Part shown: positions 9,333-16,478 of the stretch, piece after piece | Position numbering within the stretch: the stretch's first letter is position 1 | How the letters are laid out: each line of letters begins with the position of its first letter | From: Cupriavidus sp. IDO | Lineage (GTDB): Bacteria > Pseudomonadota > Gammaproteobacteria > Burkholderiales > Burkholderiaceae | Reading direction: 5' to 3' | Length of the DNA: 64,000 bases | NCBI RefSeq assembly: GCF_000812465.1 | Contig: NZ_JWMA01000002.1 | Coordinates: forward strand, 59,079-123,078 | The notes under the pieces: generated by a model | Seen by the model: only the letters and a program-made list of their open reading frames with translations | What the model was told of the DNA's origin: nothing | The model's database searches: none | Program-made: the position numbers and the translations under genes

Positions 9333-9423
9333 GGAGAGATGGATGAGTGGTTTAAGTCGCACGCCTGGAAAGCGTGTATAGGTTAATAGCCTATCGGGGG
9401 TTCGAATCCCCCTCTCTCCGCCA
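9333..9423 (+). tRNA. tRNA-Ser, anticodon GGA
   Basis: A class II tRNA of 91 nt including the encoded CCA. The acceptor stem GGAGAGA pairs with TCTCTCC, followed by discriminator G and CCA (9421-9423). The anticodon stem CACGC/GCGTG encloses the loop CTGGAAA, with GGA at 9367-9369, which reads UCC and UCU. The long variable arm pairs ATAGG with CCTAT around TTAATAG, typical of serine tRNAs. The T arm GGGGG/CCCCC encloses TTCGAAT. It is followed by a recombinase remnant, so it was probably used as an integration site. Confidence 0.97.
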
Positions 9424-9472
9424 GTTATTCTGTAAGGCTTAGCGGGTTAGTAAGAGCTAACTGCTGGGTCAT

Positions 9473-9508
9473 AAAGCGCCATGTGGGTCATTCCCCCTGG
9501 CGCTTTTT
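9473..9508 (+). terminator. Rho-independent terminator downstream of tRNA-Ser
   Basis: AAAGCGCCA (9473-9481) pairs with TGGCGCTTT (9498-9506), with a small inner stem, and ends in a T run to 9508. It lies 50 bp after the tRNA and overlaps the 3' end of the recombinase remnant on the other strand. Confidence 0.75.
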
Positions 9509-9661
9509 GTTTGCCTGCAGAGGGGCGACGACCTCTGCCTTGCGCCGGTACACGCGCTGAGTGGTGGCGCTGATGGCATGCGAGAGCAGGGCGCGCGCAT
9601 GCTCAAGGTAGTCCGCGTCGCTGCCGGCCTTCGCTCGGATGTCGTGCTCGGTGAACCGAAC
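9488..9661 (-). pseudogene. C-terminal remnant of a tyrosine recombinase (phage or island integrase)
   Basis: About 57 codons on the minus strand end in TGA at 9488-9490. They read RFTEHDIRAKAGSDAD at the start, then LLSHA, then TQRVYRRK. This fits the last part of a tyrosine recombinase: the HxxR motif (HDIR), a conserved His (LSH) and the nucleophile Tyr in RVYRRK. Recognisable sequence stops upstream of about 9661-9675, where a different coding sequence on the opposite strand begins, and the rest of the enzyme, including the first catalytic Arg, is missing. It is non-functional as it stands. Its position next to tRNA-Ser suggests the trace of an excised or eroded integrated element. Confidence 0.75.
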
Positions 9662-9672
9662 TGCAACACACG

Positions 9673-10014
9673 ATGGCCAGCGACGCCTGCCCGACGATCA
9701 CCGCGCTGGTGCCGCAGGTGTACCTGCCCGAAGGCTACGCGCAGGCGCTCGCCAAGCCGACCGGCGGCAACATCGCCGGCGACAACGTGAACCTGAGCTT
9801 CGCCAGGGATGCGGTGCTTCGCCCCAACGCAAGGGTCAGCCTGAACGAACCGATGCACGCCGACGCAGAGTATGTGAGCGTCGTTGCGTTCTTCCTCAGT
9901 CCAGACAAGGACGTGGCATGGAAGCTGGTCGTGCCGAAGCGGCAGTGGAGGAAGACCGATCCCGTAAGGATCGCCATATCCGGCAGCAGTCTCGAACTGG
10001 CGGCATCCCACTGA
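9673..10014 (+). CDS. TssJ-like fragment (type VI secretion lipoprotein C-terminal region) or unknown protein
   Basis: A 113-codon frame reads MASDACPTITALVPQVY at its start. Its second half resembles the beta-sandwich end of TssJ/SciN lipoproteins: AVLRPNARVSLNEPM, then YVSVVAFFLSPDKDVAWKLVV, then DPVRIAISGSSLEL. TssJ normally has a signal peptide with a lipobox cysteine and an early VRVYQL strand; here there is neither, and no ribosome-binding site is seen before the ATG. I therefore read it as a 5'-truncated copy joined to the recombinase remnant. No other type VI genes are in the window. It could instead be an unrelated small protein. Confidence 0.45.
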   Translation: MASDACPTITALVPQVYLPEGYAQALAKPTGGNIAGDNVNLSFARDAVLRPNARVSLNEPMHADAEYVSVVAFFLSPDKDVAWKLVVPKRQWRKTDPVRIAISGSSLELAASH

Positions 10015-10109
10015 CGCCGGCTGCCGGCGGCCCCCATGCGCAATTTGCATAATGCGCGGCAACGCAGTATGGAAGAATTCCAGCATCAACTCCTCTCGCC
10101 CCAAATACC

Positions 10110-10958
10110 ATGACCGAACCCGTCGTCTACCTCAATGGGAACCTGATCCCGATCTCTGAAGCCAGCGTTCCCGTGCTGGATCGCGGTTTCATCTTCGGTG
10201 ACGGCATCTACGAGGTCATTCCAATCTACGGTGGCAAGCCGTTCCGCGGTGTGCAGCATATGGCCCGGCTCCGGCGCAGCCTGGCGGCGATCGGTATTCC
10301 CGATCCGCATAACGAAGCCGAATGGCTTGCCCTGATCGCGCGCGTGGTGGAGGCCAATGGCCTGTCGGACCAGATGATCTACATCCAGGTCACGCGCGGC
10401 GTCGCCAGGCGGGCGCATGCCTTCCCGAAGGAAGTTACGCCCACGGTGCTGATCATGACGAACCCGATGGCGCTGCCGTCGGCGGAAATGCGCGAGCGGG
10501 GCGTGGCCTGCGTGACGATGGAAGACCGTCGCTGGCTGAATTGCCAGATCAAGTCGACATCGCTGCTGGGCAATGTGCTGGCCGCGCAGGAAGCTGCGGT
10601 GCACGGCGTGACCGAGGCGATCCAGTTCCGCGACGGCTACCTGACCGAGGCCTCGTCCTCGAACGTGTGGGTGGTCCGCAAGGGCAGGGTGGCGGCGCCG
10701 CCGAAGGACAACCTGATCCTGGAAGGCATCCGTTACGGGCTGATGGAAGAGCTCTGCGCGGCCCTGGATATCTCGCTGGAGGCGCGCCGCATTACGCGCG
10801 ACGAGGTGTTCGAGGCGGACGAGGTGCTGTTGTCGTCCGCCAGCAAGGAACTGCTGCCGGTGGTGAAGATCGACGGGAAGACGATTGGCGCGGGCGTGCC
10901 GGGGCCGGTTTTTGGCCGGCTGTACGCCGCCTACCAGGCTGCCATCGCCGCACTCTGA
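10110..10958 (+). CDS. dat: D-amino acid aminotransferase (class IV PLP enzyme)
   Basis: Transaminates D-amino acids such as D-alanine with 2-oxoglutarate, giving D-glutamate, in the cytoplasm. The 282-residue protein has the class IV fold. DRGFIFGDGIYEV is near the N terminus, Lys148 in NCQIKSTSLLGN is the PLP Schiff-base residue, and EASSSNVWVV holds the phosphate-binding region. Branched-chain aminotransferases share the fold, but the DGIYEVIPIYGG form favours the D-amino acid type. In many related genomes this gene sits beside dacA-like and lipB/lipA genes; here it stands next to the tRNA-Ser scar. Start ATG at 10110, with no strong ribosome-binding site. Confidence 0.9.
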   Translation: MTEPVVYLNGNLIPISEASVPVLDRGFIFGDGIYEVIPIYGGKPFRGVQHMARLRRSLAAIGIPDPHNEAEWLALIARVVEANGLSDQMIYIQVTRGVARRAHAFPKEVTPTVLIMTNPMALPSAEMRERGVACVTMEDRRWLNCQIKSTSLLGNVLAAQEAAVHGVTEAIQFRDGYLTEASSSNVWVVRKGRVAAPPKDNLILEGIRYGLMEELCAALDISLEARRITRDEVFEADEVLLSSASKELLPVVKIDGKTIGAGVPGPVFGRLYAAYQAAIAAL

Positions 10959-11022
10959 GCAAGATTTTCGCCGTCGGGTGCCCGTGCTACGATGCCCCGG
11001 GAACTCGATCGAGGAGACGGTC

Positions 11023-11298
11023 ATGGCCAAGCGCGAGCGCGGCCCGCGAGCCTTGCAGGATGAGGTGAGCCGGCGGATTCAGCAGATCTACGAAATCGGC
11101 GAGGATGGCGCCAAGGTCCGCGTGCCCCCGCCCGTGCCTCATGCCCGGGACGCGCGTGGCCGCAACTGGAACATGACGGCGTTTGGCAATGCTGCCGGTT
11201 ACGAAGCCAGCATTCGCGCCGTGGTCGACAAAGTTCGCGACGAGTTCGATCTGGTGGAGACGCCGGGAAATCGCACGCCGAACCCGTTTGGCGACTGA
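11023..11298 (+). CDS. Conserved hypothetical protein, 91 aa
   Basis: The ATG at 11023 is preceded by GAGGAG at 11010-11015. The soluble basic protein starts MAKRERGPRALQDEVSRRI and has a proline patch (VRVPPPVP) and a tail NRTPNPFGD. There is no signal peptide and no membrane segment. The codon pattern and ribosome-binding site argue that it is a real gene. It lies 64 bp after dat and converges with the GGDEF gene. I do not recognise a family and assign no function. Confidence 0.75.
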   Translation: MAKRERGPRALQDEVSRRIQQIYEIGEDGAKVRVPPPVPHARDARGRNWNMTAFGNAAGYEASIRAVVDKVRDEFDLVETPGNRTPNPFGD

Positions 11299-11325
11299 CG
11301 GCCCCTGGTGTGTCCCCTGTCTGCG

Positions 11326-12591
11326 TTACGAGACTGCCTCCAGGCATGGCTCCGCACTTTGCCAGATGCCGCCTGATCGGCGTTTGGCTCCGTACATGGC
11401 TGCGTCCGCCGCATGCAGCAATGCCTGGCTGCCTTGCGCATGCACGGGGAATACGGCCAACCCGATACTGACGGAGGCCCCGACGCTGGAGCCATCGGGC
11501 AGGGTGATGGGGGCCTGCATCGCAAGCAGGACGTGCTCAGCCACCTGTATGGCATCGTGAGGTGCGCGCAGCGATGCCACCAGCACCGCAAACTCGTCGC
11601 CGCCCAGGCGTGCCACCACGTCGCTTCCACGCAGGCTGCCGCGGATGCGCTGCGCAATGGCAACCAGCACCGCGTCGCCGGCGGCATGGCCGAAGCGGTC
11701 GTTGATGTCCTTGAAGGCGTCGCTGTCCAGGTACAACAGCGCGGCATAGCCCTGTTTTGCGGCGGCGGTGCGCACGGCCAACTCAAGGATTTCTTCGAAT
11801 GCGGCGCGATTGAGCAGCCCGGTCAGGGCGTCGTGATTGGCGCGGTGCGCGAGCGACCGGTTCTCGTGCTGCAACTGGTTCTGCCAGGTCTGCAGTTCGT
11901 CGAGCAGGCCGTTGAAGTCTTCGCCCAGTGCGTTGAGTTCTTCGATATGCGCCGGCGGCGTGCGCTGCGCGAAGTCGCGCTCCGATCGGACCGCGTGCGC
12001 CACGCGCATCAGGTTGCGCAACGGCTCCACGATGTGGACCAGCATGCGGCTTGACAGATAGTGCGCGCCGACCGCGGTCAGCAACAGGCAGCCGAGCAGG
12101 CCGAGCACGCCGCGCAGCAGGAAGTGCAGCAGGTTGCCGGGGTCTGCCGTCACGCGCAGCAGGCCGACCTGCTGGGCCTCGTGGATGATCGGCTGTTCTG
12201 CCGCTCCGGTAGTCAGCAGTTCGCCGATCGCGTAGCGCAGGCCGGTGAAGCGCTGCGGGTCGGGCCGTTTCCATTCGGCGAGCACCTGGTTGTCACGATC
12301 AAAGACCGTGGCGCGGGCGATATCTTCGGACGCGGCGATCACGCCGAGCGTGTCGCCGGTCGCTGCCTGGTCGTGGAAGACCACGGGGGCTTCCAGCGTG
12401 TAGGCGATGGAACGCGCCACCAGGTGCAGATTGTGCTCGGCGTAGACGCGCAGTGCTGTCACGCCCAGCGCGGTCAGCGAGACGCCGGCTGTGCAGACGG
12501 CAATCAGTGCTACACCGAGGTGGATGCGGCGCAGCGCGCTGTAGAGCGTCAGGCGTGGCGCAGCGGTGCCGGCCGGAATCCGGGTGCTCAT
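11326..12591 (-). CDS. yfiN: YfiN-type membrane diguanylate cyclase
   Basis: Makes c-di-GMP at the inner membrane. From the ATG at 12589-12591 it is 421 residues. Segments in order are a first membrane helix (about residues 25-48), a periplasmic sensor domain of about 110 residues, a second helix (about 158-178), a HAMP-like linker and a GGDEF domain. GGDEF is at residues 330-334 with the active-site form RLGGDEF, and an intact product-inhibition I-site RGSD at 321-324 lies five residues before it. Its start overlaps the stop of the upstream yfiR by ATGA, so the two are translationally coupled. In known systems YfiR is the periplasmic repressor of YfiN; this layout fits that pairing. Confidence 0.9.
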   Translation of the reverse strand: MSTRIPAGTAAPRLTLYSALRRIHLGVALIAVCTAGVSLTALGVTALRVYAEHNLHLVARSIAYTLEAPVVFHDQAATGDTLGVIAASEDIARATVFDRDNQVLAEWKRPDPQRFTGLRYAIGELLTTGAAEQPIIHEAQQVGLLRVTADPGNLLHFLLRGVLGLLGCLLLTAVGAHYLSSRMLVHIVEPLRNLMRVAHAVRSERDFAQRTPPAHIEELNALGEDFNGLLDELQTWQNQLQHENRSLAHRANHDALTGLLNRAAFEEILELAVRTAAAKQGYAALLYLDSDAFKDINDRFGHAAGDAVLVAIAQRIRGSLRGSDVVARLGGDEFAVLVASLRAPHDAIQVAEHVLLAMQAPITLPDGSSVGASVSIGLAVFPVHAQGSQALLHAADAAMYGAKRRSGGIWQSAEPCLEAVS

Positions 12592-13175
12592 GATGATGCC
12601 GCCTTGCGCCGGCCCAATTGCAGCACGCCGGGATGGACATGGATGCCGCTTCTCGCGATCGCATCGAGATTGACCCGGAACGACACCTGGCCGTCGCGGA
12701 AATTCAGGCAAAACATGCTGCCGGCTTCACATTCGAAGTCTTCTTCGCTGATGACCAGGACCGGGCGGCCGGTCAGATCGGCGGAAAGCCGCTTGCGCCG
12801 TACATCCGTCATGCTGCCCAGGTAAAGCGCATCGCAGTTGAGCGCGAGCGTTTCGACCATGACATCGACCTCCCGGCTTTGCACCGCGCGGCCGCTGCCG
12901 AGCGTGCCGCCCTCAAGCAGCCTGGCTGCATATCGGCTTGTGCTGTCGACACAAAGGCGGACGGCTTCGCGCTCACTGGGCCAGCGCGCGTAGCTGAGCA
13001 GGCTGAAAACGACGCGGGCTACCGAGTCGACACGTTGCGGCGCAGGCTGTGCTGTCACGGTGGGCGGCAGCACAGCAGGCAGCACAGCCAGGACAAGAGC
13101 GAGCAGGAAGGGCGTGCCGCGGCGAACGCGGGAGCGATACCGTGCACTGCGAATAGTGGCTGGGGCAGTAGCCAT
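12588..13175 (-). CDS. yfiR: YfiR family periplasmic repressor of the diguanylate cyclase
   Basis: A 195-residue protein with an N-terminal signal segment (FLLALVLAVLPAVLPPTVTA) and a YfiR-type domain. The core strand RPVLVISEEDFECEAGSMFCL is characteristic. Four cysteines at 75, 114, 149 and 156 match the disulfide cysteines known in Pseudomonas YfiR (71-110 and 145-152) with a constant offset of four. The family holds YfiN inactive in the periplasm, and redox state or envelope stress releases it. The ATG at 13173-13175 follows an in-frame TTG. No YfiB outer-membrane partner gene is next to it, which is unusual compared with the classic three-gene system. Confidence 0.9.
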   Translation of the reverse strand: MATAPATIRSARYRSRVRRGTPFLLALVLAVLPAVLPPTVTAQPAPQRVDSVARVVFSLLSYARWPSEREAVRLCVDSTSRYAARLLEGGTLGSGRAVQSREVDVMVETLALNCDALYLGSMTDVRRKRLSADLTGRPVLVISEEDFECEAGSMFCLNFRDGQVSFRVNLDAIARSGIHVHPGVLQLGRRKAASS

Positions 13176-13485
13176 CAAAAATGGGGCGCGTGATTGCGGA
13201 CAGCCTGAAGTTGCAGAGTTCGCTATTGAGGCTGGCTACGGGGCTTCCGCTAAACGGATCATTTGGGCGCCAGGTCGCGCGGCTTTGTGCTTCTCGTCGC
13301 CGGAGGGCGGGGCTGGGTGGCCCGGCCGTCCGGCTTGGCATCTTTCGGTTATCGGAATACCGGCGGAATTCATGAGGGCTGAATTGCGTCTGGGCCGGCC
13401 CGATGCAGGAAGAAGGGCTGCACCGCCATTTACGGGGCATAGAATACGGTCGTCGCGCAATAACGCGCCCCGTCACGGACCCCCG
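13176..13485. other. Intergenic region between divergent yfiR and the CopD-like gene
   Basis: A 310-bp gap between two divergent genes should carry both promoters. I see no convincing -10/-35 pair, hairpin or repeat. A plus-strand frame at 13181-13375 encodes an Arg/Leu-rich peptide without a ribosome-binding site and is not called. Confidence 0.5.
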
Positions 13486-13947
13486 ATGTTTCCAGATCCG
13501 CTTTTCCGCTTCCTGCACGTGGCCGGCGTCGCCGTCTGGGTCGGTGGCATGTTCTTCGCCTATCTCTGCCTGCGCCCGACTGCGGGGGAGGTTCTGGAGC
13601 CGCCGGTGCGGCTGCGCCTGTGGCGTGGGGTATTCGAGCGATTCTTCCGCTGGGTCTGGGCGGCTGTCGTGCTGATCCTGGTCAGCGGCGGAGCCATGAT
13701 GGCAAGCGCGGGTCTTGCCGCAGCGCCGCCCAGCTGGCACCTGATGGCTACCATCGGAGTCGTGATGGTGGCTGTCTTCGTGTATGTCTTCTTCGGGCCG
13801 TATCCTGCTTTGCGGCGAGCCGTCGACGCGCAGGACTGGCCCGCCGCTGGCGCCGCGCTGAATCGCATCCGGCAGGCCGTGGGGCTGAACCTTGTGCTGG
13901 GCCTGGTCAATATTGCGGTGGGCACGCTGGGCCGGCTGCTGGCCTGA
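13486..13947 (+). CDS. CopD-family integral membrane protein
   Basis: A 153-residue protein with four predicted membrane helices, starting MFPDPLFRFLHVAGVAVWVG. The pattern FLHVAGVAVWVGGMFFAY, with His in helix 1 and a later RLWRGVFERFFRW, matches the small CopD-like membrane proteins (some are linked to copper handling, many are unassigned). ATG at 13486. No copper genes are adjacent, so no specific role is claimed. It is not obviously in an operon; the next gene starts 67 bp later with its own strong ribosome-binding site. Confidence 0.8.
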   Translation: MFPDPLFRFLHVAGVAVWVGGMFFAYLCLRPTAGEVLEPPVRLRLWRGVFERFFRWVWAAVVLILVSGGAMMASAGLAAAPPSWHLMATIGVVMVAVFVYVFFGPYPALRRAVDAQDWPAAGAALNRIRQAVGLNLVLGLVNIAVGTLGRLLA

Positions 13948-14014
13948 CCGGGCCATCACATCATCGATATGGCTGTGCTAGAGTTTTCAGACACGTTTCG
14001 CAAGGAGGTGGATC

Positions 14015-14218
14015 ATGACGAGTGAATCCCGGCCCAACCTGAAAGCTATCGTGCAGACCGCGCCCCAGGCAGGCCGCTATGTCTGGATCATTTCGCTGGT
14101 GGACTTCAGTGCCCAGCAAATCCGGCGCACCATTGTCTCGGACGATACCTTCACCACGTCTGACGCGGCCAGGGTGGCCGGCGACGCGGAACTCAAGGCC
14201 ATGGCATCGGACCATTAG
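14015..14218 (+). CDS. Conserved hypothetical protein, 67 aa
   Basis: The ATG at 14015 is preceded by a near-perfect AAGGAGGTG (14002-14010), the strongest ribosome-binding site in this part of the window. The product begins MTSESRPNLKAIVQTAPQAG. It has a hydrophobic strand RYVWIISLVDF and a Thr/Asp-rich middle (TIVSDDTFTTSDAARVAG). It is soluble with no signal peptide. I do not recognise a family. The strong translation signal suggests it is well expressed. Confidence 0.75.
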   Translation: MTSESRPNLKAIVQTAPQAGRYVWIISLVDFSAQQIRRTIVSDDTFTTSDAARVAGDAELKAMASDH

Positions 14219-14348
14219 CAGGACCGGCCTGCCACGTCGGGGTGTTGCATTTTCATCGCCCTGTCATGGACGGAAACCCTTTGTTACGCTCCCGGCATGT
14301 GCCGGCGGGGTAGACTTTGTGCATGTTCCGCAAGAAGAAAGGACTTCC

Positions 14349-14789
14349 ATGACACAATGTGCCCGCCGGCCCATGATGGCGCTTCTGCTTGCCGCCATGC
14401 TCGGTACCGGCCTGACCTACGCTACTGCTGCAATGGCGCAGGTGTCGGTCGATATTGCCATCGGCGTTCCGCCTCCAGCCCCCGTTTACGAGGTCGTGCC
14501 TGCACCGCGTCCGGGGTATGTCTGGGCGCCAGGCTACTGGGACTGGGACGACCACTACCACAAGCACGCCTGGAAGAAGGGTCGCTGGGAGCGCGAGCGG
14601 CCAGGATATGTCTATGAGTCGCCTCGCTGGGTCCAGGCGAGCGGCGGCTGGGTGCTGGTGCCGGGTCGCTGGAACGACCGAGGGCGCCATTACGACCACG
14701 ATGACTACGACCATGATGACCATGGTCACGGCAAGAAGGACAAGGGCTATCATTGCCCGCCGGGTCACGCCAAGAAGGGCGAATGCTGA
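14349..14789 (+). CDS. Exported YXWGXW-repeat protein with a His/Asp-rich tail
   Basis: A 146-residue secreted protein. The signal peptide covers about residues 1-30 (MMALLLAAMLGTGLTYATAAMA, cut after AMA). A proline-rich strand APVYEVVPAPRPGYVWAPG leads into the tryptophan motif YVWAPGYWDWDD, followed by WKKGRWERERPGYVYESPRW and WVLVPGRWNDRG. The C-terminal region is packed with His and Asp (HYDHDDYDHDDHGHG), then KKDKGYHCPPGHAKKGEC with two Cys. It is a periplasmic or envelope protein. The tail could bind divalent metal, an inference from composition alone. Start ATG at 14349 with AAAGGA upstream. Confidence 0.85.
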   Translation: MTQCARRPMMALLLAAMLGTGLTYATAAMAQVSVDIAIGVPPPAPVYEVVPAPRPGYVWAPGYWDWDDHYHKHAWKKGRWERERPGYVYESPRWVQASGGWVLVPGRWNDRGRHYDHDDYDHDDHGHGKKDKGYHCPPGHAKKGEC

Positions 14790-14928
14790 GTCTCTGAGCC
14801 TGTGCCGTGCCGGCGATGTTGCCGCCAGGCGGTGACATCCGGACGGCATGCCATGCTACGATCCCGCAACTATTGGCGCACCTTTCGCGCACCATGCAGG
14901 TGCGCTGCCAGCGGACTCGGAGGCAGAT

Positions 14929-15150
14929 ATGGCAAAGCAGGTTTTTTCGCGCGCGCAGTATCTCGACATCCTTAACGACAGCCTGCGCAAGCATCCGGGC
15001 TGGCGGCCCGGCATGGCTTTCGTGTTCCTGCCGCCCGGCGCCGACGCCAGCCAGGCAACCGCCGTAGGCTGCACGGGACCCCTGGATGCGATCGCAGTCT
15101 ATTCGGAAATCCAGCGCGTGGCCGCCGAACTGATTGAAGTCCGCGAGTAG
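14929..15150 (+). CDS. Conserved hypothetical protein, 73 aa
   Basis: The ATG at 14929 lies just after CGGAGGCAG. The product begins MAKQVFSRAQYLDILNDSL and contains KHPGWRPGMAFVFLPPGAD, ending in a helix EIQRVAAELIEVRE. It is soluble, with no signal peptide. The ribosome-binding site and codon pattern support a real gene. No family is recognised. Confidence 0.7.
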   Translation: MAKQVFSRAQYLDILNDSLRKHPGWRPGMAFVFLPPGADASQATAVGCTGPLDAIAVYSEIQRVAAELIEVRE

Positions 15151-15225
15151 CCCGGCACGGCAAAGCGGATGCGCGGGCCCGGGCCTGCGTACAATACCGG
15201 CCTCGACAGACTTTCGGATGATGCC

Positions 15226-15510
15226 GTGAAGAAGACAGACCTGGAAAAGAACAAAGGGCTGAAAATCGCCCACAGCATGAAGCAGGCGGCAGCCAGCCGT
15301 GGTGCCGGTGTGGCCACTGCAGCCAAGGTGGATCGCCGCGAACAGCGGCGGCTAGATCAGGAGCAGGGCCTGGTGCCCTTTGCGTGCAAGCTGGACGGAA
15401 AGCTGGCCAGTCGCCTGCAGGTGCTGGCGGCCAGTCATCCAGGCGGCATGACCGGCCTGCTCAATGAACTGCTGACCGGCGCGCTGCCGGCCGAGGAGAA
15501 CGCGGGCTGA
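15226..15510 (+). CDS. Conserved hypothetical protein, 94 aa, basic
   Basis: I chose the GTG at 15226 because a TACAAT box (15190-15195) about 30 bp upstream looks like a -10 element, which would place the transcription start after the earlier in-frame ATG at 15169. The product starts VKKTDLEKNKGLKIAHSMKQ, has a charged VDRREQRRLDQEQGLVPFACKL and ends in a helix region LASRLQVLAASHPGGMTGLLNELL. It is soluble and Lys/Arg-rich at the N terminus. The C-terminal half looks like a compact helical domain. Nucleic-acid binding is possible but unproven. Confidence 0.7.
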   Translation: MKKTDLEKNKGLKIAHSMKQAAASRGAGVATAAKVDRREQRRLDQEQGLVPFACKLDGKLASRLQVLAASHPGGMTGLLNELLTGALPAEENAG

Positions 15511-15518
15511 AGCCTGCC

Positions 15519-15558
15519 GGCGCCCGCCGGGCGCCCGGATCCGCCCGCGCCTGCGGGC
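15519..15558. repeat. Two GC-rich hairpins between convergent genes
   Basis: GGCGCCC-GCC-GGGCGCC (15519-15535) and GCCCGC-GCCT-GCGGGC (15543-15558) lie between the convergent genes ending at 15510 and 15563. There is no T run on either side. They could act as a two-way transcription barrier. Confidence 0.45.
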
Positions 15559-15562
15559 GAGG

Positions 15563-15943
15563 TCAGTCTTCCTCTTCCTCGTCCAGGAATTCGCGGCGCA
15601 GCATCCAGTTGGCGATGGCTTCGTCGCAGACTTTCTTCAGCTTCGCCTTTTCCGGCAGCTTGTCGAAAAACTCGAAATTGACCAGCGCCATGCCGGCATC
15701 GGTGATGTAGAACAGGCGGCGCGGCTCGTCATGGTGGACGATGCGACCGTCGATATCGTCTTCACCGTTGTCCGCCGGCACGTCTTCCAGTTCGACGACC
15801 CGGCAGGTGAAGCGCGGGCTGCGGGTATGGGTCAGGTACTCGAACTCGTCGTGCATGACCTCGCCGCCTTTGCCGGCGACTACAGCGAAGCCCCAGATAA
15901 AGCGGGGCATTGGCAGATCGGACAGGTCTTCAATCTCGTCCAT
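15563..15943 (-). CDS. Conserved hypothetical acidic protein, 126 aa
   Basis: The ATG at 15941-15943 follows GGGAGAA. The product begins MDEIEDLSDLPMPRFIWGF and ends in an acidic tail REFLDEEEED. The middle holds RFTCRVVELEDVPADNGEDD and a strand RRLFYITDAGMALVNFEFF. It is a soluble, strongly acidic cytoplasmic protein. I do not recognise the family. It is the first gene of a minus-strand run leading away from mliC and glpD but is not clearly co-transcribed with them. Confidence 0.75.
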   Translation of the reverse strand: MDEIEDLSDLPMPRFIWGFAVVAGKGGEVMHDEFEYLTHTRSPRFTCRVVELEDVPADNGEDDIDGRIVHHDEPRRLFYITDAGMALVNFEFFDKLPEKAKLKKVCDEAIANWMLRREFLDEEEED

Positions 15944-16026
15944 GGTGTTCTCCCTGATTCAATAGCCCGCATTATCGCCCGGAACGCCGTTCCTTCAAAT
16001 GCCAGCGCGCAGGCTACCTGCGCGCG

Positions 16027-16404
16027 CTACCTGGCGGCGTGACAGCCGGCCCGCACCGGCGGCTCGTTTTCGCCCTTCATCAGCTCGCGCAGCGTGCCGT
16101 CCTCGCCCTTGGTCCACCACTCGTACCTGCCGCCGACATAGCGCGCCCCTGAGCCGCTGATCACGTTGACAGCCAGCACCGACTTGCCTTCCAGCCGGAA
16201 GATCGCGATCTGGTTGTCGGGGCTGTTGAAGTAGCGAACCGCCAGCGTCATGTCGCCCTCGCACTGATAGCGCACCGTGCGGATGTTTTGGAAGCGAACG
16301 TCGTCGATGCCAGGGTTGCGCGCTGCCTGGGCGGCGGTGCCGATGCCCAGGGTGGCGATCAGTGCAAGGCCGCAGGCGTTGCGGAAGGCGGGTTGGCGGT
16401 TCAT
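16027..16404 (-). CDS. MliC family lysozyme inhibitor / exported protein
   Basis: A 125-residue exported protein with a signal peptide (MNRQPAFRNACGLALIATLG, cut after AQA). The mature part fits the MliC fold: YQCEGDMTLAVRYFN near the start, then SGSGARYVGGRYEWWTKG, the loop that in family members contacts lysozyme. Cys in YQCEG and a late Cys in RAGCHAAR can pair. Known members inhibit C-type lysozyme in the periplasm or outer membrane. There is no lipobox here, so it is probably soluble. The ATG at 16402-16404 was chosen because it starts the signal peptide. Confidence 0.85.
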   Translation of the reverse strand: MNRQPAFRNACGLALIATLGIGTAAQAARNPGIDDVRFQNIRTVRYQCEGDMTLAVRYFNSPDNQIAIFRLEGKSVLAVNVISGSGARYVGGRYEWWTKGEDGTLRELMKGENEPPVRAGCHAAR

Positions 16405-16478
16405 GGGGCTCCTGTTCGCAGTAGGGAAGACAGCCATAGGACGCGCCGGCAGTGCCACGGTTCCGACCGCCAGCCGGC

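Noticed and set aside
13181..13375. Small plus-strand frame in the yfiR to CopD-like gap
   Set aside because: No ribosome-binding site, Arg- and Leu-rich composition and no hydrophobic or domain-like pattern.
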